Source of the DNA: Pogonophryne albipinna
Taxonomy: Eukaryota > Chordata > Actinopteri > Perciformes > Artedidraconidae
Direction: 5' to 3'
DNA length: 64,000 nucleotides
Assembly (NCBI GenBank): GCA_028583405.1
Contig: CM053259.1
Location: forward strand, 16,234,594 to 16,298,593
Shown here: piece by piece, positions 24,601 through 39,600 of the stretch
How the letters are laid out: each line of letters opens with the position of its first letter
How positions within the stretch are numbered: position 1 is the stretch's first letter
The notes under the pieces: model-generated
Told to the model about the DNA's origin: nothing
What the model saw: the letters and a program-made list of their open reading frames with translations, nothing else
Databases searched by the model: none
Position numbers and translations under genes: made by a program

Positions 24601-27600
24601 TGTTTCTTGCCTATGTCAGCAATGGAGCGCACCAGAGGGATGCGATTGCTAAGTTTTCTCTCATTCTGGTGGTGGTGTTTCTTCAGCATGGCTTCCCGCA
24701 CCTTGTGGCGCAAATCCTCCTTCAGCTGGCCCGACGCCACCATGCTGTCGATCAGCATGTCTGATTTGTAGAAAAGCAGGGGGAAAAAACACAGCAAGGA
24801 AAATGAATTTAATATGGAGATTAAAAATAATTTTACTTGAGTATAAATTAGCTTTTATTTTTCTGAATTTAATCATGAGGAAAAATGACCTGCAATTTCT
24901 TCAATACTGTTGGCCCTCATATCGAGCATGACCGTGCCGTTGAGTATGCAGCTACGCAGTTCAAATACGCTGTGTAGTAACAACGTAGCCACATAGGGCT
25001 TACTCCATCTCTCCCCACCATCTTCCACATCTTCTTCAAATTTCAACCACCTGTGGATAAACAACACAAACACACACAGAAAGAAGATATTAACTTAAAG
25101 TTGAATCAGGATCAGTGTTTCCAGTTTACTCATGGTGTTATTTTATGAGTGCTACAAACCTATTTCACATATTTACACTATGAAACAGATGCATCAAATA
25201 TCATGAAAACTGTTATTTGTTCAAAAAGTCAACAGATCTATAAAGTTCCGTATTGCTTTCACTCCATGAGGTTGTCATTATGCTGGTCCTTCAGTTGCTT
25301 TCTAACCTGGCAGTTTCCTTCCACTCAGTGGATCTGCCGTCTCTGAAGGAGAGCTCATCCAGCTCAGTGAAGAGGTCATGTGGGACGTGCTCGAGGTCAT
25401 CGTCCTCTGCTCCCAGGATGAACTGAACCCGCTGGGATGGTGTGTCTGCACAGAGAGTAGTCAAAGGCCAAAGGACATATTTACAATCATTACAACAATA
25501 AAAGTTTATTTCTCAAGGCATTATGGGCTATTAAAAGAACCCTGTGGAGTTTGACCTCTAATAGTGTGTTTGGTTACACATGCACATAGATGATGTGATA
25601 CGCAGTCCTGCCAACGCTTTTTCACTGATCTACAGGTGGCTGTAATTTGCCAAAAAGGCAATGAATTTTTGAAAAGGCAAGCTAGTAAACAAATCATCCA
25701 GATGTTATACTTTGGAAATGTTTTATGAGGAAAAGGCATGTCTTCTTGTTAGTTAGACCTCAAGGATAGACATCACATTTAGTTGAATGTGGAATGTAAC
25801 CTATGTTTTTTAACCGTTTATAATAAAACTCCACAGGGGAACCCTTAAGTGACTGTCTTAACCGTAGAGGGGGAGATTAAATCGGCCCATAATAAAAGGT
25901 TTCAAGGCATTTATTTGTCATACGTGCATAGCTACAGTGTAGTTATGACGATGAACATCTTAGGTCACAGGAGATGGTAGTATGATCAAACGGAATTCTT
26001 TAGGTCCTCCTGAGAAAGTATGGCTGTGTGTTTGGCCATTACCACTGCACTAATGCTTTCTGAAGGTGGAGAGGATAATCTTTGTGGGAGTGTACAGAGA
26101 GACCAGTAGATAACTAACTGCTTTTCATTACTACATAAGAAGGAATACATCTGCAGGCAAAAGCGCATCATGAAAACCTGAAAGCATTCCAGACATTTTC
26201 TTTTCATGCCTGATTGAATTAGACGGCAGATATCAGGACATCTCGAACCAAAGAGAAAACGGAAATAGACATGGCAGATTACAAGACTAAGCGCCACAGG
26301 GAGGCAGAAACTGAATGAATGGAGGAAAAAGGGGCGTTCTTTCTGTCCACACATGGGTGCAATGTGTGGTGATCTGGTGTGTTTAATGCACATGGGAGTA
26401 CATACATTGATGCTGTTGGTGCTTACCGACAGCAACTAAACCTAAACACGTATAACCGTCTCATAGATTGAGATGCTGTGTGCCCTCAGTCAGTGCTCAA
26501 CATGATAACCGGACCAATGCAGGTCTTGTTTGGTGTCGTTGTAAAGACTTGATAACACCTCAAAGCAATGTTTGGCTGCCTATAAGTCTTGCAGTTGAGG
26601 TGACGCAGCAAATTCTCACATAGCGCACGCAGCACACCTCTCTTAAAATGTCATAGCCTTCAATCAGTGTCGGAGGCTATTTACCGGTGGCCTTTAAAGC
26701 CTTTTAGAGCTGACTGTTTGAAAGAGGGAGACGCATAAGGCTTAAGCAGAGAGATAATATAACCTGGTAATCTGTGTATTTTTAAAAGGTTTTTTTATTC
26801 CAAATGAACGTCACACATGATTCCCTAAACCAGTGGTTCTCAACTGGTGGGTCGAGGACCCGTTTCGAGTGGGTCGCAGATCTTCTATTTTCTTCTCAAA
26901 GTGTACCAGAAGGCGTAGTTTATATGTTAGTATTTCTAAAAATCTCCTGGGAGAGAATCCCCCCAGACGCCCCTGCTGGGGTTGGGTTTTCAGCATGTGG
27001 GCCTTTTTATGTTATACAGTTCAGCTTTGATTCCATCATCTCATTAAACCTTTTTTAAAAGCATGCTTTAGTTCTGTGAAGGGATATAAGGGATATATGC
27101 ACTGTACTTCACTTTAATTAATATTGTATGCTAAAAAAACTTACATATTACAGCACCATTTTTTGTTGAATAGATTTCAGTGGTTCAAAATTTCGGGTCG
27201 CGATGTATTGACAAAGGAAAAAAGTGGGTCCCGAGGCCTGACCAGTTGAGAACCACTGCCTTAAACGATAGGCTGTTATTGGCTCTAAAAGAAGACATTA
27301 ACGACAAGGTCGATGAGTCATTTATAATAGGAACTATGTAGAGAGGGATTCAAACTAAAAGAGTGGTGTGGGGGCATTAAGACATTAAAGATAAGCGTTT
27401 CCAACCAGTGGGGGATTCCCGGCCATCGTCCTTCCCCTCCTCAGAGTCTCTCTCTTTCTTCTTTCGGTGGTGTCTGTGTCCTCGATGACGATGTCTCCGT
27501 TTGTTCTCCCTTCCAACAGGAACATGGACGCCTACATACACCGCTCTGTGGCCTAGGGAAAAGACAAGTGCAATACCATTTTAGATATCTTTTTCTTACA

Positions 27601-30600
27601 CACTCTTTTGCACAAATTAATAAAGGTTCGGGGAAGTTTAAATACAGTTCACAATTTGAGTTACATTTTCATTATAGATGATTCAAACTGACTAATTAGC
27701 AGGTGGTAAAGGGACATACAAATGTATCTTATAGGAAATAAAGTAAAAACCCATGTTGTTTTAACATAGAATGTATCATTTAAATGAAATAAAGTTCTAA
27801 ATGTTTACAACACGTCCCATCTACAGTATTCTGTACAATCTGATGACCAGATTTATATCGTAAAACATGTTGACCTTGAAGTTTCCTGCCCATCACACAC
27901 ACATCAGATTTCCACCTCTGTTAGCAAATAAAGACAATGGCAAACCAAATACCATTTCAGTGTGGTCGAGACAACAATAAGATAGATTGAACTCAATTTC
28001 AAAATCCAAGGCTTCATTGTAAAACTTAAATGTTGAGCCTACAATAACAGTGTCAGTATTTACATCTGAACAGAAACACTAACATTTAAAACCGAAGGCG
28101 GAGAACTCTGCTATTCAATGGAGTGCTCTAGATAATCAACTTGAAGAAAACCAGAGTACCACTCTGTTTTCCCCAATGTTTATATTTACTTCCCCTCATT
28201 ATTTTTATTGCCATACAGGAACTGTGTTATGAAATTCAAATGCCCTATTTTCACCCTACATACTCTGCCAATACTCATTTTTCACAGATGAGTCATCTCT
28301 CTTTGAGAGGGAACCCTGGGGGAATAAAACCAAGACGCAACACTCACAGGAAGGCACAAGTGACACATGAGCTGAACAGATGGAGAGGAACGGAGAGGAA
28401 GGAAGAGAGAGAAAAGACATGGGAGATGAAAGAAGATGGAAAATAAACAGCCTGGCTGGACAGAGAGCAGAGGGCTTCAATAAAGATAAGGGATAAATGG
28501 AGATAGTGCTGTGGACGGACATAAAGAAAGAGCAGAGTGCTGGCGGGGGAGGACAGAGGGACAAGTAGCAAACACCTGAAGGACATATTATTGGTGCTAA
28601 AGACTTTTTTTGTGAACAGCATTGACTATAAGATGTAACATACAGCTAGTGCTGTGTATTGGGCGAGAATCGGACGTCTTGTAATGAGTTCCAGTGTTTC
28701 CCCTACCATTGTCTTGGAGGGGCACCCCCCCCCCTGAAATTCAAGGTGTTTAAAAATGTTTTTTATATATATCTACTGTTACTTTTCACATTGAACATGT
28801 GCTCTTTTATTAAATAAACTAAACGCTTTCATTTTAAGTTGTGAGTTTAGTGTTTTCGACCCTAAGAAACACTGATGCATTAATCAATAACAATAATCCA
28901 CAGCTCCTCTCTCTGCTCCAGAGGATTTAAAAAATATATATCCCTATCCCAATGCCACCCCCCCCCCCCGCTCAGGCAGCACCCCCCAAAGCAGGGGTTA
29001 AAGTGATCAGCAACAAGTGAATGACTAAGCATTTGTTCAATAGGTATTTTCAGTCGGTGTGGCTTCAAACTTACTGTCCAAATCCTCCTTTTCGTAGTTT
29101 GTGTGAGTACTGAAGCTGCTCTTTCCATGGTCCACTAATGCCTCCTCATCTGGACCCTGAGAACAACGGGAGAAAGCGCAAAAGAGATTGAAGGATACAT
29201 TATTTATAAAAAAAAAACACATATGTAAAGTGTGCAAATAAATAGTTTCAACCCCAATTATTTTACTGGTTCATATAGCTTAATATACAAACCTAAATGA
29301 CGGCTTTTAGAATGAGTCAAGACAAATGAATCCAGTTCAATAGACATTAAAAGGAAGTGTTGGTGAACCATTAGGAAAGAATACGCATTCAAAGCACGTC
29401 TTACTTGCAGTAGCTAACATAACCAGACACAACAGACAATCAATAAAGTGTCTCCGATAATGCAGCACAATGTTAGAAACAATGACCGAATGAAAATATA
29501 TTTAAATTCAAGCTTTATTTCAAATAGACTGTCGCTAGAAAGGAATACATATGAAGGTGGGTTGATAAACAGGAGTGGCAGATATAGAATCTGTTGCAGT
29601 AAGATCTAGCAGAAGCATCTGGGGAACCAGCAGGGCAGAAAAGGACCCCGACTCAGATCGTCTAGGCTGTGATAAGACTGGTGGGAACACAGCATGAAAA
29701 TCTTTACATTTCCTCTGACACCCCGGATATGTTAATCAATGGTGGTTTTGGTGAGGGTCCCGTTTGTTTTTTTATTTGTATTTTTAACCCCATACCAAAT
29801 GACTCTATAGCTCTGTGTTTATGCGTTTGAGTAAAGCAAACTAATGACTTTGCAACACATTACCACAACACTTAAACAAGGCAGTCAATATCTCGGGCCA
29901 TAACATAAAATATTAAGTGTACTTAATGTTTAGATGACTATGATCATAGACCAGCACGCAAATATATACTCTGATAAACAGGTTAGCTTATTAAGAAGAT
30001 TATCTTTTTTCCCACAAACGAATTAGCCTCTATTGGAATATATATTCAGTGTTGGTCCATGCCATAAAAGGTTGAGTTACATGGCAACGTCAAGAGGCTG
30101 GCTCCACTCATTAAAACAGAGGTTATGTGACCTTAGTGAAAATGATCATTCAGATATCCATGTCATGGAAACAACAGATAGAAGGATCCAATGAGAGGAG
30201 ACACCACGTTTTCAGAAAACATGGCTGAAAATGTGCATTTCATTAGTGATTTTTATCAAATTATAGTGCCTTAAAAAAACAGATAACAGTACCTAAACAC
30301 ACAAACACATAACTGCTATGTGTGTGAGGGGACTCCTGAAATCCCAGCCTTAACCATCAGCAGTATCAACATTTACGATGAGGATATCCCAATCCTACCT
30401 CTAACCTTATACAACCCAAACATTGTACAATTTGAAACTCAAAACTAGTTCTCATAACAGAAATGTAAAACCACACACACATACAAATATATAAAAAACA
30501 TAAAGCTCCTCAACCCAACCCGAGTTTGGCTCTGACTCTATAACCGTAAGAACATTTAAAGCAGCCAAAGACACATCTCCAGTTACTCTTGCATGTGTGG

Positions 30601-33600
30601 CCAAAACAGAACTATATGTGCTTGAGAAGCTCTTGTGGGTCCGCCATCAGGGAACAGCAACTGATACCAATATCATCCCGGTCAGTCCCATCTTCGTGAA
30701 AATATTTGAATTCGGCACCTCAAGTAACCTTCATACTTCCAGCTATTCTTTAAGGCCACATAGTGGGAATCAATAGAAGTCAAGCCAGCTCGGCTACATG
30801 ATCAGCAGGCATGATGTATTGGGACAAAGAAGGAAACGCTTTTTTTAGACACACATTCATATAGAGTCGGTCAACACCACAGGGTAGCAGTGAGCTGAAG
30901 GTGGCTTTGAAAGCCAGACCGATAACAAGATCGGCCTGAATAAGATATAGGCCTATATAACATAAGTGTGTGTCTGACAGTATGGATCCTATCTTACAGA
31001 GTTTTTTGAGAACTTGTGCTTTAATACCATGTTGCAGGTGACTGTTCATAAAATGTAAAATACATTTCTTCTATGATTTTCTATATATATATATATATAT
31101 ACACACACATTTCACATAGGACATATAACATAAATCAGACACTTTGCTGAAAAAGAAACGCTGCTTCCTGTCTCGTGTACAAACCCTTTTATGCAACACA
31201 ATCCCTAATTGGTTGATCCTTTTGATCACTTCAACCAATCACAGAGAGGCTCTGCTGCCATGCAGGAGGGTGTAGAAACAAAAGTGACGATGACAGCCAC
31301 ATGGTGAAAAGACACACGATACGTGGATGACATCAGGGCCTCGTGTGCCTTTGCCCCCGCATGCCTGTCACCCTCCACCACACTGAAGGTTCACTCTGGT
31401 AGAAGGGTACTAACTCTATTTCTATCTCCTGCTTTCCCTGTTTCCTTACTGGCTTACAATTAGGAATAGGTCTTCAATGACATTCAGAGTTCCACACAAA
31501 TATTACCATAATTATTCTCCTGTTAGAACCCCACCTACGAAGAATGATGCCATCTGTGTTTGTGCGTCCCAGTTGCTAGTGGATTTGCATGATAATGAGC
31601 CATGTTGCTCTCCGACAGTGCCTCTGTGTGCGGTAAGAACACAGCTGCAGGCAGAAGAGCAGCAACACATGAATCTATCTGTAGTAACTGAAGTTCCTCC
31701 CCCTACAAGTGAGTCAGATTGACCAAAGTTGACTAAAGCTGGAGTGGTTGGTCAAGGTCATTTAAGATGAAAGGTCACTGGATTTTCAGCTTCCAGCATC
31801 ACAACAAAAGCTAATGTTTGGTCCATCAGTCAATTAGCTGAAACCTTCAGAGATTTCCAAAGGACAAACATTTGCACTTGATGTCATGCAGTTTTAGGTA
31901 ATTAAATAAAACATTCTAACACATTTAAAAACAGTTAACAAAATACTTTTTTGCTTGGCTACTGGTTTGGTCATAGTTGTAATTTCCTAATCCTATTGTG
32001 CCAGAATCACATGAACCAACTTTTACTAGCAGGGTGCACAAAGCTGGAGGAAAACCATTCCTGCTTCATGAGTATCGTCTTATTTTTAAGCTTCTTAAAA
32101 TACCACTTTTACTGTGTAAACAACAGTTTAATCACTATGAGATTTTCTATAGTATATATGCATGTCACTGTCGTGCCTGTATATGCACGTGTTAAAGTCT
32201 GTCGTGCCCTCAACCCCACATTGCTTGGTACATTTTAAGAACACATGATGCAACACGTCACATAGCTTTGTCCAAAATAAACCCCAGTCTATCAGCCACA
32301 GTCCCCAGGCCAGGGAGGAAATTGGCCATTATGCCTACAAAGCACAGCTGTGGTTGGGCTACAGAAGCAGTGCCAGTGGGGAGCTGGATTTGTGGGCTTA
32401 GAGGGCAGGAAAAAGAATGGCCAGCAGAGTGGAAAAGCCACCAAATAGTGACATCAATATATGACAAAACGTAATAGTTCTCTGGCTTCACCTAAACAAT
32501 TAAGGAAACCAGATTATATTTGCCTAGCACTGTTATCTTAACTGTGTGGATATAGATAGATATTTGTGTAGTGATGACCATTATGATTGTTTTTAATATG
32601 CCTGAAACTAGTGTTAGATAAGGATGCAGGCCAACTTATCTAAGTGGATCTGGATCAACACATCACCAGTAACCAGGAAGCTTGATAAATGCCAGATAGT
32701 GATCATGATAAAAACATGGATGGAAACATCGAATGCAAGTGTAACCATGGTATGAGGTAACCCTCAGTAGGCATACATGTAACCACAGTGTTTCCTTCCC
32801 GTTCAGGGTCCACTGAGACATGTGCTGCCACATGACAGGAACAGTGCTCTACACATTCTGCTCCACCTGACAAAACCAATGTCAGACACCGGTGGGAATT
32901 CGTATCAGAAATCCATCGATGTCACCAGGGAACAAAACGATTCTAGTCTGAGTTGAGAAGTGAAAGCATGCATGGAGTCTGGTGCAGGATAAGCCCGGCT
33001 TTGCTCAAGCAAAACACCTCAGAGGGTATGAATGCTGAACGAGTAGAGAGTGGGTTCCAAATAACAATCAAAGAGAGGAAGGCAACACAAGCAGGCAACC
33101 TGCCAAGTGCCAACACAATCACACGGTAAAAAGTGTCTCATCATTTCTCATATTTCCGTATTCTAATCATGCCCCTCATCCACTAATCTTTTTAACATGG
33201 GCGTCTCGTGGGAATGTTTTTACCATACAACAATACAAAAATATGTGTAAATATGAGTGGTGAAAAGAATGCATATAAGACATTGTTTTTACAATAACAC
33301 AAACTTCTGATCCCAACCACATCAACAACATGAAGTCCAATAAGATAAAAGACTCCAGCTGTTCTTAGTTATACTCCACAAAAGCCTTTTGGTAATAAAA
33401 CATTCACCACCTACAGACATGACATGTAACTGTATTGCTTCCTTTTTCCATAAAGCATATGTGAGGGCTTCACCACACCACCAAACAAACACTGACGACA
33501 TATATTGACACAATGAAAAAAAAAAAAACCTTATGGTGATAATGCTTAGTAAAAACCGCAAACAACATCTGCTAAATCGTACTGCTGCAGTTTTGAAAAA

Positions 33601-36600
33601 AAACAACATACCGTATCTAAATTCCAAGCAACTAATGCTGATCTGATGCACACTGTAAGCATGTCTGTATGTTTTACAGCAGCTTAGGTGAGAAAATCAC
33701 CAATGTGTTGGGTATTATGCAGGACTTTAGGATTTATGATTCACATGAACCTTTAACAGTAAACACAAGGCTTACAATGTTCCATCCCATAGGAAAGACA
33801 GCACTCTGTTGGAACTCACAATTGATCTATATACAAGAATTTCTCAAGTACAGCATGAAAGATGTGGAAAAAAGTTGGGAAATCTGTTAATGTATCTGGG
33901 CAGGGTGACTTTAGATTCAGAAATATAGTATTAGTCCCACAGTGGAATTTTACAACTTTACCATCAAGATTGTTATCTTAAATGAGTACATTCACATATG
34001 TCCATTTCTGTGGTCTTTGTTGGGTCTAGGATTGAATAATATTGACGTTTAATGTATTTTAAAATGTTTTTATGCTTTTTCCTAGGCTGATTTTGGTCCA
34101 TTTTAAAAAAGGCACCCTGTGGAGTTGTCCTTCCTCATAAATCACTTGCAAACTTGAATCCAGCAGAATACCGTTTCAAGTCGCTACTAGGTTGAAAACC
34201 GCACTGCGAACCATTCATTTTTTTGCCCGAATAAAATGTCATAAATATTGATGAATGCATCACGATTCAGGTGGCACATTTTAATTGCAGACATTGTACA
34301 CCTTACAGTTCGAAACTTTGTTGACATTCATTTTAATAAACGATAAGATAAATAAAAACAATTGGCTGGAACCAGAGAAGGTTTGGCTCTTTGGAATGTT
34401 TTGTTTCTGATTCAAATGATTGATTAATAATTTATTTTCATTTTTCATACATTTAAACGTGATTTTCTAATTCATTGAATACTTGTAGGTAAACCCACTT
34501 CTGTTAGAATGCAGGAGTGATTTAACCAAGCAGCAGCCAAACACCTCTTCAGTCAAACAGACAGTGAATAAAACAAGCAGCCACTCAACAAGGCCTGTTC
34601 CCTGTAATCTCAGCTCCTCGCCAGCCCTGCTTCACTGGGACCAGTTCCAATCCGTAGAGACTGACGTAAGAGAGGTGTGACAGCGAGAGTCCTGTCCCTG
34701 CAGATTACCACAAATACATCTCCCGTCTCAGACTGCCAACATTTTCAATTGCATACTATGGATGCAACTATTGTCCTATACTGCAAATTAATGTAATTTA
34801 TTGGAATTATGTAACTCATTTAATTATTTCTGAAAACAGAAAGACATTTGAGAGATTATTGATGGCTCCCAGCCAAATGATGTACATTAGAATATACAGT
34901 GGGGCAAAAAAGTATTTAGTCAGCCACCAATTGTGCAAGTTCTCCCACTTAAAAAGATGAGAGGCCTGTAATTTTCATTCTAGGTACACTTCAACTATGA
35001 GAGACAGAATGGGGGGAAAGAATCCAGGAAATCACATTGTAGGATTTTTAATGAATTAATTGGTAAATTCCTCGGTAAAATAAGTATTTGGTCACCTACA
35101 AACAAACAAGATTTCTGGCTCTCACAGACCTGTAACTTCTTCTTTAAGAGCCTCCTCTGTCCTCCACTTGTTAACTGTATTAATGGCCCCTGTTTGAACT
35201 CGTTATCAGTATAAAAGACACCTCTCCACAACCTCAAACAGTCACACTCCAAACTCCACTATGGCCAAGACCAAAGAGCTGTCAAAGGACACCAGAAACA
35301 AAATTGTAGACCTGCACCAGGCTGGGAAGACTGAATCTGCAATAGGTAAGCAGCTTGGTGTGAAGAAATCAACTGTGGGAGCAATTATTAGAAAATGGAA
35401 GACATACAAGACCACTGATAATCTCCCTCGATCTGGGGCTCCATGCAAGATCTCACCCCGTGGGGTCAAAATGATCACAAGAACGGTGAGCAAAAATCCA
35501 AGAACCACACGGGGGGACCTAGTCAATGACCTGTAGAGAGCTGGGACCAAAGTAACAAAGGCTACCATCAGTAACACACTACGCCGCCAGGGACTCAAAT
35601 CCTGCAGTGCCAGACGTGTCCCCCTGCTTAAGCCAGTACATGTCCAGGCCCATCTGAAGTTTGCTAGAGAGCATTTAGATGATCCAGAAGAAGATTGGGA
35701 GAATGTCATATGGTCAGATGAAACAAAAATAGAACTTTTTGGTAAAAACTCAACTAGACGTGTTTGGAGGAGAAAGAATGCCGAGTTGCATCCAAAGAAC
35801 AGCATACCTACTGTGAAACATGGGGGTGGAAACATCATGCTTTGGGGCTGTTTTTCTCCAAAGGGACCAGGACGACTGATCCGTGTAAAGGAAATAATGA
35901 ATGGGGCCATGTATCGTGAGATTTTGAGTGACAACCTCCTTCCATCAGCAAGGGCATTGAAGATGAAACGTGGCTGGGTCTTTCAGCATGACAATGATCC
36001 CAAACACACCGCCCGGGCAACGAAGGAGTGGCTTCGTAAGAAGCATTTCAAGGTCCTGGAGTGGCCTAGCCAGTCTCCAGATCTCAACCCCATAGACAAT
36101 CTTTGGAGGGAGTTGAAAGTCTGTGTTGCCCAGCGACAGCCCCAAAACATCACTGCTCTAGAGGAGATCTGCATGGAGGAATGGGCCAAAATACCAGCAA
36201 CAGTGTGTGAAAACCTTGTGAAGACTTACAGAAAATGTTTGACCTCTGTCATTGCCAACAAAGGGTATATAACAAAGTATTGAGATGAACTTTTGTTATT
36301 GACCAAATACTTATTTTCCACCATAATTTGCAAATAAATTCTTTAAAAATCAGACCATGTGATATTCTGGATTTTTTTCTTTCTCATTTTGTCTCTTGAG
36401 GTATACCTAGGATGAAAAGTACAGGCCTCTCTCATCTTTTTAAGTGGGAGAACTTGCACAATTGGTGGCTGACTAAATACTTTTTTGCCCCACTGTATAT
36501 GGACGTAACATTTGTATAACATCATTTAAGAAACTTTTTTCAGGAAGGCACAAACATCCATGATTCTTAGCAGGTGCTGGGTAGCAAATGGAAACAGACA

Positions 36601-39600
36601 TCTGAGAAACTCAGAGTATGTTAAATATTGTGATAATGATCTAACTTGCAATGAAAAAACTGATATTTAAAATGTGCTTCTTTCCCTTTGCTGCTTTCAG
36701 TATAGCGCTCAAACAACGTTCGTGATGTGTTCATTGCGCAAGTTGACATTGCGATGAAAACTAAAATGTCATATTGTGCAGCCCTAAAAAAGTGGTATGA
36801 TCTGATTGCAGCTATATGTTGCTGACTTTTGCTAACTAGCCATTCAATTATTTACCTATCTGCAGCCTCACCATGTTTGAGCAGAGCTGAACTAAGAGGG
36901 CAGAGGCAGTGGGAAGCGCGTAACCTGTATATAATGTCTCCTGAGTGAAGACAATCTTCACATTTATAAAGCTGGGAAGATATGTCATTTGGCAGAAACG
37001 TTGGAAAATAAACAGATTCTAATCATAGTCTCCATAAGATGTAATCATCACTGCCAAACATGGACAGACTTCGCAGGCAAACACAAACCTAAAGATGGAA
37101 ACCATCCCCTCTCTCTGCCTCACAAATATTTTCCTTTGGATTCCAACAGCCCTTCCTCATTCGTTGCTCTGAGCGTAATCATTTTTGCACTAGACTGAAT
37201 GGAAACAAGCATTTCATTCGTTTTAACGTCAGTCAGTCAATAAACATCTCCATTGACAGCTTGCACCTTGTTTGTATTCAGCCACCTTGGCAGACCCATT
37301 CCCCCCCTCTCTCCCTAACACTCCTCGTCTTTCTCCTCTCTTCTTTCCTGTTCTCCTTGTCCCGCTCCTTTAAGCAGCCATAACTGTCAGTTTCCTCTCT
37401 TCTCTGCTCCTCGAGGCGATAAAGGAGTAGAAAGGAAACATTTCCATTTCGAGAGACATGTCTCTGATGAGGCAACAGCTTCTCTGCACTGACCACCTGC
37501 CACATTCATTAGCACAGACCACCCCACTCCGCCGTAGAACACTAGAGGACAAACAAATACAAAACACAAGCACGCAAAAAACACACACGATCCTGTTCAG
37601 TGCAGAACACAGCAGTGAGGCACACAGACACAGACGTACCGTAAGCACATGCTCTCCTTCGCTCGAATCGTCCATTTAGACTAAAACATCCACAAAGCAC
37701 AGGCAGCAGGGACGTGAGGCAGCTTTCTGATCTCTATTGTAGAAGGTGTGTGTGAGCTAAGTGCTAACAGAGACACTGTCGCACTTGTCTGTTGCCCCTT
37801 CCTCCGCTCATCTCTTTATACAGAGAGAGGAGGGGAGAGAGGGAGCGAGCTGCTTCTAAAAACACGGTGCCCTGCTCTACCCTGTCAGCCCGCTCTTGGC
37901 TCAGCAGCCAATCCCACCATGCCACCATTAATATTTTATTTGCCCGGCCAAGAGCTTAAAAACGCACATACACATACCTTTGGAGGACATCCAAATGCTC
38001 ACCCGCAGAGTTATTCAGGTCACAAATGAAGACCCGCCCCCAACAAAGATAAATAGAAACAAGAACACGTGTGAGCTTGGCATTCCTCAGAGGGTGCAAT
38101 GAATTGATAAAGGAAAGATAGTGCTGTGTATTCATTCATTCTCCAATGTCTTCATGCCTATGACATTCACGATCCCTATTAGAGCCTGAAGGTTGCACAT
38201 GTCTTTCAACAACCTGTAATTTTAAAAGAAACGATGTCTCAGTTGTTTCCAGTCCACAAAAAGATCTGTTATATGAGTAGGGCAAAAAGAACACATTCAT
38301 GAAACCCAAGCAGCAAATATTTTTTATTTAACATCCTGGGTCGCAGTCCAGTCCAGAGATACTCTTGGCTTTGATGTATCACCTGTTAACAGAGCCAGTC
38401 ACTTCCAAGTATATTTACTACAAAACAATAAGGGCAAAGATGAAACCAAGCCTAGAGATACCCCTGGCAATGAGGAATACACAGTGTAAATAGAAAGAGT
38501 GCCATCTAAAGGCTGAATTAAACTTGAGACTGAACAGAAAGCAAGACCACGTGCACTACTATAATGCAGCAAGGTTTTTTTTTTTTACTAAAGTGTTTTA
38601 GAAAACTGACAGAATTTAACAATTTAGAGCTTTAACTTTAAAATAGGGCATCAGCTATTATTTGTATTATTAATTAATCAATACATGTTAGAATTTAGTT
38701 ACACAGTTATACAATATCAAAAACTAGTTATGTCTTCAAATGTCTCCCCCCTCGGGGGATTAATAAAGGGCCAGCTTCTTCTAAATGTGTTTTTACCAGA
38801 TCAACAGTCCAAAACCCCAAATGAAACAGTTTATTGTAATGTAAGACACGAAAAGAATCACATCCTCTGTCAACTTGTTGCAATGTGTTGTTCAAAAAAC
38901 AGTTGTGTATGAAGAATAAAAAAGAGGGCTAAAGAGAGATGGAGGAATCTTTAGTACCTAACACGGATCAGTTTGATGTTGTGTGGGCTTGAGTGAAAGC
39001 TATCAATGGAACCCCTGGTACAAAAAAGATAACAGACCACTTAAAGCTGGGTCAACTTTCACACGCTTTCAACAGTCTCTGTGACTGTTTGTTTGTGGTG
39101 TGAAAAAACAACCACATGAATTATTGATAGTAATAGACATGCAATCTTAGCATGATTTAAAAAAGCTTGGATTGATCTGTATAAAGACAAATCAACATCG
39201 TATTCTAGGGGTGTAACGGTATCCGTATTCGTCCCGTACAGTCACGGTTCGGCACATGTAGTCACACGGCGAATACGCCTTTTTTTACGAGTGGGAAAAA
39301 AGTCTGTCACTCAGGGCAGTATTACACTATATATAATCCAGCGGGCGGTATTGCGCCTAAAAGCCAGCCGCCCGTAAATAACAAATGAAGAACAAGAACA
39401 AAACACAACAAAACGAACACAATATATGAAGAAGAAAAGTTAGTATCTATGGCGAGTTCACACAACACACAGGAGCTAGAAGACCCACCTGCTTCTTTTA
39501 AATCAGCTGTGTGGGAACATTTCGGGTTCCCTGTGAACTACAACAATGATGGGGTTGTGGATCGGACGAGGACGGTGTGTCGGCGTTGTTCGACAGCGGT

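Noticed and set aside
28141..28622. overlapping 90-100-codon frames on both strands
   Set aside because: Produced by a purine-rich stretch; composition is low-complexity on both strands.
28725..28970. C runs flanking 28.7-29.0 kb as a G-quadruplex or i-motif locus
   Set aside because: Runs are 240 bp apart and lack the four-tract arrangement.
32258..32491. 77-codon frame on - in slc4a7 intron 1 as a possible extra slc4a7 exon
   Set aside because: No similarity to SLC4 N termini and no donor in the right phase for exon 2.
35242..35934. 230-codon frame on - over the Tc1 element
   Set aside because: Antisense of the transposase, which has clear DDE-type motifs on +.
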